Source: Eustoma russellianum (Eukaryota > Streptophyta > Magnoliopsida > Gentianales > Gentianaceae). Taken from it: a stretch of DNA of 64,000 nt. The stretch lies in contig AP025042.1 in NCBI GenBank assembly GCA_036186865.1, positions 17,879,496-17,943,495 of the forward strand. The letters run 5' to 3'. How positions within the stretch are numbered: the stretch's first letter is position 1; the number at the start of each line of letters is the position of its first letter. Of this stretch, positions 1 to 12,345 are shown piece by piece. The notes under the pieces were generated by a model that saw only the letters and a program-made list of their open reading frames with translations, did no database searches and was not told the DNA's origin. The translations under genes were made by a program, and so were the position numbers.

Positions 1-1
1 T

Positions 2-88
2 CGGTTCGAATTTACTCATGTTTATAGAGAGGCAAACATGACTGCTCACTATCTTGCTCAGCATGCAATGCTGGTTCCTCAGATATAA
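2..88 (+). pseudogene. LINE RNase H C-terminal remnant (partial)
   Basis: The frame starting at base 2 reads an RNase H-like tail with the core FTHVYREANMTAHYLAQHA and ends at TAA 86-88. HVxREANxxAHxLA is the usual end of the RNase H (RVT_3 type) domain that closes plant LINE polyproteins. In that domain the HV.RE.N helix is part of the fold that degrades RNA in RNA-DNA hybrids. Only the last 28 codons lie in the window, and the rest is off the left edge. The downstream tail shares a motif with the second LINE, which supports a LINE origin over a host RNase H-like gene. Confidence 0.6.
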
Positions 89-690
89 TACTATTCACGT
101 CACGATCTCCCATTATTAGTTCGTCGAACCGTCACTTTAGATCTCTCTTCGGCAAATTTACGTGTTCTTTGAGCTTTTTGGTCTTCCATATGGATTGGCA
201 TTCTTCACTTTTCTCTGCCTGTACCCTTGTGGGTGCAGGCAGACGCGGTTTGCTGTGCATTCTCTTGGTCATTTTCCTGTTATTAAACTTAATATGCCTG
301 CTTAATTCAGCATTTTATTTTTCATGTGCACGGACGGAGTCACATATCATGCTCGCCCACATCCTCGACGCCTGTGCACCACGCGATGGATGATTCATGG
401 CTTGGCTTTTCACCATTTTCTTTTTATTTCACTTGGATTGTAGTTTCTTTCCTATTGTACTATAATGCATATCACCGCTCCAAATATATAAATATGTACG
501 CTTTTCCCTTCGCCATGGCTTTATCCACAAGGGTGGTTTTACTTGGCAAGGTTTTAATGCGGCATATCATATATGATTTGGAGGTTGATAATCATCAACT
601 TTCTACTTTTGCAATATGTATCCGCTATGTAATAAGGTTTTCCTCCGCCATAAGTGAGGCCTTATGCTAATAAAATCGTTATCATTAAAA
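89..690 (+). other. 3' tail of first LINE
   Basis: This is non-coding sequence downstream of the RNase H remnant. It contains a block at 520-559 (TTTATCCACAAGGGTGG followed by a TTACTTGGCAAGG core) that recurs nearly unchanged at 7121-7160, in the tail of the second LINE. It ends in an A-rich stretch (AATAAAATCG, then A7 near 688-694) consistent with a short poly(A) tail. The small ORFs in it have no recognisable domain. Confidence 0.5.
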
Positions 691-1785
691 AAATACATCT
701 TGATGTTCTTCAAGCCGTGCAAGAATTTTACTTTGGTGTGAGAATACCAAAGACGGTTGCTGCCGCTACTATAATGCTGATTCCTAAAATACCTTATCCG
801 CATACAATTAGAGACTTTAGGCCCATCTGTTTGACAAATTTTATCTACAAAGTCATTATGCGCTTGATGGCTACTAGGCTGGGTAGCTTGCTGCCTCGAT
901 TAATTTCGCCAGAACAAGCCTGTTTTATGAAGGGACAAGGCATCACGGAGCAAATCTTTCTAGCGCCCAGGAGATGGTGCATCTATTGGATAAGAAGACC
1001 AGAGGAGGCCATGTGATGGTGAAGCTTGATATGGCCAAAGCCTTTGATAGAGTCAACTGGAGGTATCTTGAGCTACTTCTACAACGCTTTGGCTTAGATG
1101 GAAGACTAATTACAATCATGATGAACAACTTGCGGGCTACTCGTTGCACAATTTTCCTCAATGGTAAACACACGAATACCTTCTCAGTAGCTCGCGGCAT
1201 GAAGCAGGGCGACTCATTGTCGCCATTACTGTTTATTTTATCCTCTGAAGGATTCTCACATGGGTTGAAGGCGGTAGCACAGTCGGGTTCAATAAAAAGT
1301 TTTGCAGCAGGATGCATTCCTTGTTTTTCACATTTGGCCTTTGCGGATGACTTATTTATCTTTTTAAATGGTCAGTCACGCAACCTGTTAAAGTTTCGCA
1401 CTTTTCTTAATGGACTATCAGCAGGCTTCAGGACAACTTGTTAATTATCATAAGAGTAAGGCAGTGGTCGGCTGAGGGGTTCCTAGTGGTGCAGCTTCAA
1501 TATTGGGTATGCGATTATCTTCTCTTCCCATCAAATATCTTGGATCTTTTCTTTATAAAGGTATCAACCGCTATAGGTACTGTACATCTCTTATTTCTCA
1601 CTTCGAGGCTAAGCTGTCGTTATGGTCAAACAAATTGATGTCAATGGCTGGACGGCTGGTATTGTTAAAACATGTGTTGAGTTCCATGCCTATACATATC
1701 ATTGCAAGCTCACTCTTGTCAAAAAGTGTAATAGATGTTCTTCATAAAAAAATGGCATCATTTCTTTGGAATGGGCAATATGATT
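691..1785 (+). pseudogene. LINE reverse transcriptase, 5'-truncated and frameshifted
   Basis: Non-LTR reverse transcriptase, which copies LINE RNA at the nicked target. Motifs appear in order across frameshifts: RDFRPICLTNFIYK (about 810), ISPEQACFMKGQGITEQ (about 900-950), the motif A region VKLDMAKAFDRVNW (about 1017), motif B GMKQGDSLSPLLFIL (about 1198), and the catalytic FADD box in HLAFADDLFIF (about 1330). These are followed by thumb-like sequence (SHFEAKLSLWSNKLMSMAGR) up to FLWNGQYD at 1785. The frame breaks near 960 and 1440. There is no ORF1 or endonuclease domain, so the copy is 5'-truncated, as is common for LINEs. It continues at 5183 after the solo LTR. Confidence 0.85.
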
Positions 1786-4700
1786 TGTAGCGCCTCGCAC
1801 CGGCCTGCTCGCGTATGATGTGCCCGCCGTACTTCACAATAGAGAGTATCAGGCGTCAATGCATATACGTCACAGTCTATAACAAAATTTATGGATTTTC
1901 ATGCCTTCATCTTAATAGGTATGCAAACTTAGTCAGAATAAAAACTTTTAAACAAAACATTCTAAACATCCGACATTAGGTTTACAACCATGTCCGCAAA
2001 ATATAAGGGGAAATCCGAAATTAATGTTCCAACATAAGTCCATCAAAACATAAACCCATCATAGTAAAATCCTTAAGCTGCCATCCACTCGCATGTCTAC
2101 GGATATGGGACTCTAGGCTCATCGTCAATCCACTCTACACCATTTCCTGCAGGCTCTGGGGAGAAAAATAAGAGGGTGAGTGACAAAGTCACCAGCAAGT
2201 ACACCATAAACAATCAAGAATTAAATGGAAAGTATACACAAGAACCAAAATCCAAAAATTTTATTCCTAACATACCTGACCTTCAATCCATTAACCGCAA
2301 AGGAAATAAGGTCATAACTTATGTGACGAATAATAAGATCATAACTTAGGTGACATTAAATAATAATATCATAACCTAAGTAACGGTACATCAAGCATTC
2401 GACTAGCGATTAGATGCAATGTGTATGAATATGCAAATGTGATGCAATATGATAAGATGAGGATTAATTCGATCTTTCTTTCTTTCAAAACATAATCGTC
2501 ATAAAACCAGAATAGAGAGTGTTCAGATCTATTATCTTCGGATCTGAGGCGGTCATATCATTCCCTTCAGATCTATTGTTTCCGGATCTGAAAACGGTCA
2601 TACAATCAATCATCATCATCAGGTCTATTCTCTTCGGGCCTAAACGGCCATAAATCATCATCATCAGGTCTATTATCTCCGGGCCTGAACGGTCATAATC
2701 ATCCTCAGGTCTATTCTCTCCGGGCCTGGACGATCATACTCATCATCAGATCAATTAACCCCGGATCTGGAGCGGGTTGCGCTGGCCAGGAATTTATGGT
2801 ACCAATCGGAGTCTTTCTTTCAAAAATGAAATATTTTCTTTAAAAAAGCTTTTCTTAAATTTCTTTGGCATAAAATCAGTCTCATAAATTGTATTAACAT
2901 GGACAATGCAATGCATAATATGCAACATGCAAGTCATGCCTAAATACATCATATAACACATATACGGACTTGTCCCTTAAGTTGTAAAATATTCCAGCAT
3001 TAACGCTTTGTTCATACGGCTAAAAGTCACCAATTCAAGGCATATTTTCCCAAAATTATGCCACACATATGCATAATGGGATCTTAGATACATGCCATAA
3101 AACTTTCGTAACATTTCGAGGTAATTAAAACCCTCAAATCAGTAAATTACTCAAAAGGGGTACTACTGAATCCAGCAGTGCAGTACCCCACCTTACCTTA
3201 GTTTGAAGGGCCATAAAACATTATTCAATTTGGGCCTTCACTTGGAAAACATAGCTAACACACCAACGAACAATATTCATATGCCCAAACATCACATACA
3301 AGTCTAATTGAGCAAGAACAAGGCTTCACGATTCATACCATCAAACTGTCCTGTTTTCCAGTTTTTTGCCGCTAACTTTAACTCAGTTGTTAACCCTTAA
3401 AAAAGTGGTTTCAAACTGATTCCCTTATATGGACGTGCACTTCTATGTCTTAAGTAATTACCATAAATATTTCAAAGCAATCCAATAGGCTTAAGAGGGT
3501 CATTCAATTATTTTTCTAAGTCTAGGTACATGCAGAATATGTAGTGACCAGTTTTCACTAAAAATTTCATTGAGATTAAACCACAACTCCTTTTACCAAA
3601 ATTCCAACTCAAAAATTTAATACACATATAAGGCTACCATCATACCAAAATTTAGCCAAATTTCACACTCCTAAGGCTTGTTTTCAGGTCAAACAATTAG
3701 CTACTCAAAACTGTCCAGTTCTAGTAATTCTGCCTTTCATCACTTTTTCTTGTTCAACACTTTCCAACTACTTTATTTCCCTAAAATAACTTACTAACCA
3801 CTAATTACACACTTTAAAATAATCATTCCAGGTTTCATAATATTCTTTAGGCTACACATGAATCATGCCAAAACAGCCTTGCAAAGTTACACATAGCACA
3901 CGCCATTTTCATACATTTCATGCTTCACAAAATCTATTCTTAACAAGAATTAGTTCATCATCCATCTAGCCACTAAAACCGTCCCTCATTGTGAACCATA
4001 TGTCTCATACCTAGTTAAAATTAGACATGCATTACATCCATAAAGAGAATCACTTCACATGCAAACACTTTCATTTATGAAACAACCAATTCTCATGCTT
4101 TTCACTTAGCATTTCAACTAAGATTCATGACTTTAAATAGCTAGTCATTCAAGCATATACTTTCACAATCAAGTCAAGATTGTCTAGAGTATACTTGCCT
4201 CCTTGAGCTATAAACTTTTCTTAGCTTGAGCCTTTGTTGAAATGGATTGAAGTCTTCCTCCAACCTCACTATATGGCATACAGTTTTGGGAAGGAAGAAG
4301 GATGAACATTAGCTACCATTTTAAATGAAGAAACGAGCTAGATTGAGGCTAGAATTTCCCTTACCAAATAAAGTTTGAATGGAGATTGAAATGAATCCAA
4401 TCCACCAAGATGTTAGCTTCTCTTAATAGCTTGGAAGGTCTTCACCTAGTGACCATTGGAGGTCACGGTTTTTGGCAAGGAAAGAGAGGTACAATGTGAG
4501 CTTTATCATTTCAAATGTGGAATTCACTTAGGAAATTCAACATGCAACTTACCTAGATGAGCCTTTGGAGCTTGAAGATGAGGATGACCTTGAGTCTCCT
4601 AACTCAACTAGCCGTATGAGATGACGATGATGATAGAATTGCTTAATTGTGCAAGAGCCTTTAGTGGTTGTCTTGAGAGGAACCTTTGAGAGTATTGTGA

Positions 4701-5177
4701 GTTAAAGATGATGGGAGGCTTCTAGGATAAATTGAAGAAGACTTCATGGGGTAGAAGGAAGGGGGTGGCCGGCGGTTTGGGTCAAAAGAGGAGACAAGGA
4801 GATTCCCATGTGTGCATAGAAAGCTATGAATGTCTCCTTAGTCTCTTGAACCTCTTTTTGACCACTCTTTTCCATTTATTTTTATTATTTTCCAAGAGTA
4901 GTCTTATTCTTAAATGGAATATTAACAATTTAAGGAGGGTTCCAGAACCCTTATGTTGGCCGAATTCTTCTAAGGGTTGGGAGGATATTTTTGTCGTTTC
5001 ACTTGTGTCATGAGACACACTTATATATTTATATCATTTTTTATAATATTTACATTAAGGAAATGTACTTAAAGAATAAGTAATAGAACTTAATAAAATG
5101 CACTTTGAAGAACTAACATTTTATTAAACCACTTCATAGGAGTCTCAAGTACATAACGATTTCCGTTGGGTACAACA
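1786..5177 (-). mobile_element. Solo LTR, Ty3/gypsy Tekay-like, antisense
   Basis: A 3392-bp segment from TGTAGCGCC to GGGTACAACA. Read on the minus strand it starts TGTTGTACCC and ends GGCGCTACA, matching the LTR ends of the Tekay-like element at 54087-57628 (TGTTGTACCCC and GGGGCGCTACA). Internal landmarks also match, including the CTTGCTGGTGACTTTGTCAC region near 2175-2200. The flanks are TGATT (1781-1785) and TCATT (5178-5182), a 5-bp target duplication with one change. Excising the segment rejoins the LINE frame as NGQYD-WRSLTSL. There is no internal coding region or second LTR, so it is a recombination-derived solo LTR. Small ORFs inside it (for example 4732-5013) are not considered genes. 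Confidence 0.87.
2510..2785 (-). repeat. Degenerate tandem repeats inside the solo LTR
   Basis: Five or six diverged units of about 40-60 bp, each with a CAGRTCTATT...CCGGRYCTGA core followed by CGGTCATA, lie in tandem. The Tekay-like LTR carries the same array on the opposite strand at 56624-56880, so the array is an LTR family character. This copy is more diverged than the one at 56.6 kb, in keeping with an older insertion. Confidence 0.7.
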
Positions 5178-5182
5178 TCATT

Positions 5183-6545
5183 GGAGATCGTTGACATCCT
5201 TGTGCCTGCCTACTGAGGCTGGAGGTTTAGGTATCCGAAGTCTGCTGCACTTACAGAAGGCATATGATTGCGAACTTTGGTGGAAAATTTTTCACTCTAC
5301 TACGCTATGGGCAGATTATTGTCGACATAAATATGGTACTTGACCATCTATATATTCACATATCTATGACTCTCTGGTATGGAAGCGTATTTGTAGCATA
5401 CACAACTTTATGGAGTAAAAGGTAGAGCATGTGTCGGATAGCATATATTGGCTTTAAGATGCTAATGGCCAATTCACATTAAAATCAACTTATGCCACTA
5501 TTTCGTCTACGAAAGATTACTTTTCAGAATATCACTACATTTGGTGGCCACAATCTCAGCCAGCTATACGTGTTTTTCTATGGAGACTCTGGATGCATTC
5601 CCTGCCACTAGTTGATAATATACGGTGTTGGCAAACAATATTACCCTCGCAGTATGCATTTTGTCATCAAAGTTTGGATACGCAGGATCATCTTTTCCTT
5701 CACTGCCCCTGCATTAGGCCATTAGGGACAGAAATCTCTATCATCTTCTCGGGACCACTGCCTAATAGCCGCATTATCAAAAACCTTTTATCTCGCTTGT
5801 GGCGCCAATAGACCACCACAACAAAGACTGGCCAGCTGAAAGTTGTCGTCCCATCTATTGTAACCTGGACAATTTGGAAGGAATACACATCAATCCGATT
5901 TGGAGACGAATCTTTTAACAACCCCAGAATGTTGGCTAAGATCAAAACCGCAATATACACATGGTGTTTAGCGATGAATGATAAGAAGTTTGCAACAACC
6001 ATCCAGCATTTAATTCATTTCGCCTACTCCCCTCCCTTGCAGACAAAGCGATTGCACATTATACGATGGGAATTACCACCATCGGGAAGATGAAACTCGA
6101 TGTTGATGCGACAGTAGGACGGTTCAAGGCTGCAGGAGGTGCTATCTTGCGGAATGATCAGGGCCACTTTATTTCAGCAGTTTGCTTTGTGTTACCACTA
6201 TTTAGTCTGTTACGAGCAGAGCTGCTTACGTTGACCTCTGCATTGATGCATTATGCGCAAAACCATCACAGTATTATTGTTGAAACAGATTGTAGATCAA
6301 TTGTTACTATGCCGACTGAGACACATACTGGCATCTTAGCGGCGGAATTTGCTAGGGAAATTACGTTTCTTACTATAAATCAAACGACAATTCAGTACTG
6401 TCCGAGGGAGGCGAACACACTATCACATACACTTGCCAGACATGGATATCGCACAGCAGGCCTTCAACAATTTCACACGCTCCAAAGCCTTCCTTGTGAG
6501 GTGAGGGGTGCAATTCTCATGGATGTACAGCTGCCTACCTTTTGA
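5183..6545 (+). pseudogene. LINE C-terminal half: zinc-binding RT domain and RNase H
   Basis: Continuation of the LINE split by the solo LTR. LCLPTEAGGLGIRSLLHLQKAYD (about 5200-5270) is the conserved post-RT segment. A zf-RVT domain follows near 5570-5810 (FLWRLWMHSLP, then a Cys/His cluster ending QDHLFLHCPC). An RNase H domain lies at 6066-6545 (KLDVDATV, GGAILRNDQGHF, RAELLTL, VETDCRSIV, and a CPREANTLSHTLARHGY tail). Stops near 5343 and 5417 and breaks near 5810 make it a pseudogene. Domain order RT, zf-RVT, RNase H is that of plant L1-type LINEs. It ends at a TGA at 6543-6545. Confidence 0.8.
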
Positions 6546-7285
6546 CATTGAATCTCACTATGTGTTGGCGAAATAAGCAAATGGCTGCCTGTGTTTTCAT
6601 ACAACACAGGCAGCAATGGTGCGATTTTCTACTTTCAACGCTTGTCATCTTTACTCTAATTATGCTCTTATGTGATTGCTTATACTTCTCTCCGTTGTCC
6701 AATTTTTTGTTCAACATGGCTGCTATGACATTACTGCGTTGCATTTTTAACACGGGACGGAGACTCACCCTAGCGGATCATTTGTTTCTTCATCACGGAG
6801 AAAGTCAACATATGGATGGAACGCCTTGGTTCACACAGAATCAAGACGACATGGGTATGTGCTATCTCCTGCGACATATTGTTACATTTTTGACATTAGA
6901 TTGCTTATGCCTATCCTTTTTTACTTTGACTGCGAGGATCATCTGATTCACAATGCAAAGTTGTGCTGGAATTGCTCTCTGGATGCTCGGCTGCGAGGTC
7001 CGTCTACATGAGGATTGTCTCGATGACACCACCTCCGCATCAGAGTTTTTTCATTCATTGTGTAATATTGGCTAACCATTCTAGACGCATAAATATGTAC
7101 GTTTTTTCCTTCGCCAGGGTTTTATCCACAAGGGTGGTTTTACTTGGCAAGGTTTTAATGTGGCATATCATATGCGAATGTAAACTAGCACTCATTAGTT
7201 CATTGCATTATTTATTCTCGTATGATGATTCATCGTAATACGGTATTCCTTCGTCTTAAGTGAGACATTTTTAATAAAACTCATA
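6546..7285 (+). other. 3' tail of second LINE
   Basis: Non-coding sequence after the RNase H domain. At 7121-7160 it repeats the block seen at 520-559, and it ends near 7270-7290 in TTTTTAATAAAACTC, resembling the end of the first LINE tail. The ORFs predicted here have no recognisable domain and I treat them as chance. Confidence 0.5.
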
Positions 7286-7292
7286 TATTCGT

Positions 7293-7312
7293 CTATATAT
7301 ATATATATATAC

Positions 7313-7345
<33 letters not shown>
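7293..7345. repeat. Compound microsatellite (TA)n-(CATA)n
   Basis: About ten TA units (from 7293) run into about eight ACAT/CATA units (to about 7345), directly after the LINE tail. The minus-strand ORFs through it, rich in Tyr, Met, Cys and Ile, are products of the repeat. Confidence 0.9.
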
Positions 7346-7347
<2 letters not shown>

Positions 7348-7891
7348 TAATATACATAATATAATCTTTTGCCATATACATATGATCATCCGGTTCGAAA
7401 CGATAACAGAATGTATAGGTGATTAGAAGGAATTCTAAAATGCATATACAATATTCATAACATATAACATACTCAATTTTCATACCAACTTTATAGGTAG
7501 GTCGTATGTTGTATATATATGCCAACATAATATGTACATACTCATAAAATAAAATAAATGCATTATAATAAAGTAAGTACATATGTCTATACCTTGTATA
7601 TATACATATGTACTCATAACTTTAAATAAACCATAAAACCCCAAAATGTTCATAATTGTCGTGTGTTATTATGTGTACATATACACTTTTATATTTTCAT
7701 CAAGCTTGTATCTATATCACATATATATATTTATTTCATTTTACGAATACATCTAGGTCCATTTTCCTTTATGTCTGTTGGTGTACATATGGTGTATATT
7801 CCATTAATTTTCTTCACTTAGGAGCATAATATTACATATTCTTGAAACAAAAATTTAAACATATATCACGGGTGATCCAATTTTTTGTATA

Positions 7892-7926
<35 letters not shown>

Positions 7927-9105
7927 CTTAGAAAATTCATGAAGGATCGAGGAAGAGTACTTGCCTTTAACATTTTTTCTTACACTTAAAGTTAAGCTTT
8001 TCTTCACTTAGATTGGAAGTAAACTCCTTCCTTCCTTCTCATTGTAAGACACGGTTGAAAGAAAAAAAAATGGAGAAGTTAGTGTACAACTTATGAAGCC
8101 AAATAAATAGAGTAAACACTACCTAGCTTAGATAGTGTTATTATCTTGCTACACCTTGATTTCTAATCCTCAAACTTTTGGCCAAATGGAAAGAAATGGT
8201 GTTGGAAGACTTTGTTTCTTGTGTGGAGGAAGAAAGAGAGTGTATTATGTTTGAGACATGAAAATGTTGTAGTGTGAAAATGAAAGAGAAAAAATCTTCT
8301 TCCTTGTTCTTCTTGAATCTCTCGGCCATGAGGAAAAATGAAGAAGATAGAAGACTTGTTTGAGAGAAGGAAGAATACTTGAGGGAAAAAAAGGTGTTGA
8401 AGTGTAAAAATTGAGAGAGGAGAAGCTTGCCTCCCTTGGTAGTCTCGTACGAAACCTAGAGGATGAAAGAGAGAAGAAATGAAATGAAGTAGTTAGGAGA
8501 AAGTAGAAGAATAATTGAAGGGTGTAAGAGAAAAAGTAGAGAAAACTTTCTCCTTTGTTGCTTGTTTAACCGTGGGATAAGGAAGAGAGAAAGAGGGAGT
8601 TTGTGAAATGATGAATGCTTTAAATAGTAGGGAAATGATGGAGTGGAAGGATGTGCAAGAGTTGTTTGCCCGGGATAAGTGGAGATTCCCACTGTAGGGA
8701 AGGAGTCGGCTGCAATGTGAGGGAAGTGGGGAGGGTTTATCTTTTATTGCCATGTAGAATAAAATGGAAGAAAATGTGATAAAAGTGCTTATTGAAATTA
8801 TCGTATCGGGTATTTTTATTTAGTTTGATTAATATCTACCGAATTATGTTGCTACCGACTAATTTATTTAAACGTATCATATGTCCGAAACGTTCGTTAT
8901 CTAGTCCCATCAAGTCTTGCTATATCCGTTAACTTATCATTCGGTTATTTTACCGAGCGTTTCTAACCTCGATATTTAATGTCAATGTTTTTATAATCCT
9001 AAATAAAATTTAAAATCCACCCTAATTTTATCGTCATCACATTTGTATTTTATTTTTTATTATTTTATTTTATTTTCCACTGATCCAGAAATACAGGTCG
9101 TAACA
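7346..9105 (-). mobile_element. Antisense gypsy-type LTR fragment (left edge uncertain)
   Basis: The right edge ends CAGGTCGTAACA at 9105. Read antisense this is TGTTACGACCTG, a form typical of plant Ty3/gypsy LTR 5' ends, followed by AAATAAAATAAA-rich sequence. Inside, 7940-8460 is organised like the antisense solo LTR at 1786-5177, with an AGTACTTGCC block and AAG-rich 'gene-like' stretches, but I see no base-level identity. No matching LTR 3' end or target duplication was found on the left, so 7346 is only where the microsatellite stops. Small minus-strand ORFs (8141-8753) have no recognised domain. Confidence 0.5.
7894..7923. repeat. (AT)n microsatellite
   Basis: About 15 uninterrupted AT units lie inside the LTR-like fragment. 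Confidence 0.9.
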
Positions 9106-9149
9106 CGATGGGTGTTCTTCTAAGTGTAAAGCATTTAATATAAGTTTAA

Positions 9150-9529
9150 ATAATTTAATAGCTTTGCTGAGGCAGTAAAACATAAGGAGTGACATGAAGC
9201 AATAAAGGAAGAGGTCAAGGCCCTTGAGGCAAATGGAACCTGGAGCATTGTGAAATTACCTCCGAACAAACAAGCAATGGGATGCAAATAGGTTACAAGC
9301 TAAAGTTTCAGCCCAATGGAGATATTCAACGATACAAGACATGCTTAGTGGCTAAGGGGTTCACTCAGCAGGAAGGAATAGATACCATGAGATGTTTTCT
9401 CCTGTTGCTAAGTTGACTATAATACGAACATTACTAGCACTGGCTGCTGCTCAGGATTTGACTTGCATCAGTTGGATATTAACAATGCATTTCTATATGG
9501 GAATTTGAAGGAAGAAACATGCATGAAGT
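9150..9529 (+). pseudogene. Copia pol remnant, RT N-terminal part (segment 1 of 2)
   Basis: Reading across stops and small indels gives the start of a Ty1/copia reverse transcriptase: HEAIKEEVKALEANGTWSIV, a VYKLKFQPNGDIQRYK-like stretch, then KGFTQQEGIDY, SPVAKLTIIRTLLALAAAQD and LHQLDINNAFLYGNLKEE. The last phrase is the catalytic Q.D..NAFL.G.L box. It stops abruptly at 9529, where element A begins. The sequence continues at 16992 with KLPPGFEV, the next conserved piece of the same domain. The frame has several breaks, so it is dead. Confidence 0.85.
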
Positions 9530-12024
9530 TGTAGGACCTGTATAGCACCACTAAAAAGGGGGGTTGAATAGTGTGTGCGGAAATTCTTGTTTTTAAAAAA
9601 GTTTGGCCCAAAAACCCCACTTCTGAAAACAGTTCCTGTTTTCAAATCCTGATTTGAAGTAAATAAATGACATGGTTATAGGCCTCAAAAAATTATGAAA
9701 TTCGGTGAGATTTTACTCTCAGATGTTTTGAGTATCGCCTAAAAATTTCAAATTAAAATTCAACTCCTAACCCTTTGACAATACGTTTTTGGTCAGATTG
9801 CACAAATCTGCTAGAAACATTACTCTGATTTGAAAATTTTATTCCGATTAAGTCGTAACTCCAAATGGTCTGAAAATTTAATTACAAACCCCTTATAATA
9901 TTTATTTAAATGGGTTGAAACTGTTTTGAAAAATTCTTTTGGGAAATATGTCACATACATTGATGTTCTCAACCTTTGCAAGTCTGAAATTCAGATGGCA
10001 CTAGCCTTAGAACTATTAACGTTTGGCTGACTTATACTTGTCCAAATGGGTTAAACCTTGCGCAAAATGAAACTTAAGAGGTGTGGATATGTTTATACAA
10101 AATTTTACGATTTTTGAAATTCATTTGCTATTTTTATGATTTTAACAAAATCAACGCAGAAACTGAAAACTGAAAGTAAAGTGCTGAAAGTAAAGACACA
10201 AAAGATTTTATACTGGTTAAGTTAAATCAACCTACTCCAGTCTTCGAGGACACCTTCCTCGGTTATCACTAAACACCAAATAATACCTTACCACAAGGGT
10301 TGCTGGAGTTACACACCAACTCTACCCTTTCACAAACAATACAATCAAGCACACCGATCACGAACACCACCACTGAACGGATGAAGGTTTGATCACTCCT
10401 TGATCAATCCTTTTACAACAAATGAAACGTGTATGGTGGTATAATAAAACCCTATTCAATATGTTAAATATAAGAACAATAGGCTTGAGAGAAGAAGAAG
10501 AAGAAAGAAATGTAGAAAAGAAAGTAGAAGACACTTTTGCACTTGAAAGATAATCAGAGGTGTCTTTCTTTTGTTTGCTCTATTTCTCCTCTTTTTATTC
10601 AGCCTTGGCCGCCCCCTAGGGCTCCTTCCCTTCTTGAGAAATCTCTTTTATGTCCTTGGAAGATTGTCTTGGATAGATATGACACCATCTTGCTTACTCG
10701 GCACAACATGATTGGATGGATGTCTTGGCTTTGCTTACTTGACACTCTATGATTGGTCCAATCTTGTCACAATTTAGTGGCTGTAAAATCTGAGAACATG
10801 TGCCTAAAAGAGTTTAAAATTTTTCCAAATTATCAACAATTAATCCCTTCAATTTTGGGAAGCAAATTTGTCATCTTCAAGAAATAAAATTCGGCCACCA
10901 CACATTGTCACATGCTGGATTTTCAGCATGTGTTAAATTTGCCAAATGATTGAATTGTTACATTGTGTAGCTTCCTCCTTTATGTAACTAACCTTGTGTG
11001 TCATATTCTCCAACAATCAAAAATTCCAATTAAGCTCCACATAGGCTCCATTTAGGCTGAAGTAGGCGTGTACGAAGTTTAGCCATGTGCTGAATTTCAT
11101 TTTGGTAAACTTTGTCAAATATCGCACAATAATTACACACATACGGTAAATTGTAATCATCCCATATTTGAATATTCTAGTACACTTTAACATGTCTTGA
11201 ATGTGTAAAAAGTGTCTAGATACATATTTCATGTCATGCCAAAAACGTTCCATGTGTTATGTTCGTAGAAAACCGAATTTTTGACTTTGTCGATTACGCG
11301 ATTTTTCTCCGAATAGATTCAAACCTTTTGCACATGTTATATATATATTATGTCACACATAACATACATAAAATAAATTGAATATTCAGATCTAATGTCA
11401 AGTACGTGACACGTTGGCGAAGTTTCGGTAGTCACCCGATACAACAATTTTTGGTTTATAACCTTGTAACATGTCGTAATAACTTTATTATCACCATGAC
11501 TTTTATCATTTGATATAATACCTGAATGTACTCATAAATATGAGATAAGTATAATGGTGTGACATTAACGTACGTTTGTAATATATGTAACGTGTCGGTA
11601 GTACATCGGAATATATGTGTATTATGCCTTTTTATAAAAAATCTGAACATATATAATATGTATATATAAAAACATGTGTATCAAATGGAGAGGAGACTTT
11701 CCATATTTCAATTTGTTGCAATCATGCCTTCTCCAAATATATCTCCTTTTAATGAACTACTTAGTTCATTAACTTAAGTACTTCACTTAATGAACTAGTT
11801 TAGTTCATTAATGATGGCACCTGAAAATAGTTCAAACACAACAAATGTTTGCCATTTGATGTAAGCTTTAACGCTTCATGGCTTGTTAGTATGGCAACAA
11901 TATATATAAAGAATATAAGGCATGTATATCACAAAAACGTGTCAAGTAATAAATTTATCATGCATTTCGTAAACTTGTACTATTTAAATCATGCGTTTGT
12001 AAATTACTCAAACTCTTTTTCACA
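9530..12024 (-). repeat. 3' LTR of element A
   Basis: 2495 bp, plus strand TGTAGGACCTG to TTTTTCACA. It lacks about 170 bp present in the partner LTR: sequence at 16188-16370 is missing at about 11397. It keeps a CATGCTG/CAGCATG hairpin at about 10909-10933 that the partner has lost. The CpG-containing block GTGACACGTTGGCGAAG lies near 11406-11422. A minus-strand AATAAAAAGAGG at about 10590-10601 is a possible TATA region. Confidence 0.85.
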
Positions 12025-12345
12025 AAAATCTTTCTCTTTTGATGATTTACAAAATAACCTTAGTTCATGATTTAAATATGACCGCTCACCCTCCAACCGA
12101 GCACAAATTTGAATTTTGAATTTTTAATTGTCTCCCCCTTGAATTTTCCAATCATGCTTTTTCTCTCCCTTAAATCACTCTCCTCTTTCTCTCCCTTAAA
12201 TCACTCTATCTCCTCCTTAAATCATGCACTTTCTCTCTCCCTTTATTTTATAAATAATATCAAAAGTGCATGTAAGAAAAAATAGTTGTTTATAGTATAT
12301 CAACAAAAATCATGCATTTCAAGTGCACTCTTAAGGGTTATTTAT
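12025..12345 (-). other. 3' UTR and polypurine tracts of element A
   Basis: Read antisense, this follows the gag stop directly. It contains AATAACCCTTAA, then ATAAAATAAAGGGAGAGAG, then several GATTTAAGGGAGAGA repeats and an AAGGGGGAGA-type tract, up to the LTR start. Multiple purine tracts before the 3' LTR are a Sirevirus trait. No pol coding is present in this 321-bp stretch. Confidence 0.75.

Noticed and set aside
4732..5013. ORF with Arg/Lys-rich start in the solo LTR
   Set aside because: It reads the strand opposite to LTR transcription, has no domain, and matches LTR sequence.
7195..7582. Minus-strand ORFs rich in Cys, Met, Tyr and Ile
   Set aside because: They are translations of the TA/CATA microsatellite and adjacent AT-rich DNA.
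10537..10752. Paired ORFs at 10537-10752 and 15350-15550 with similar products
   Set aside because: They occupy equivalent positions on the non-coding strand of the two LTRs of element A.
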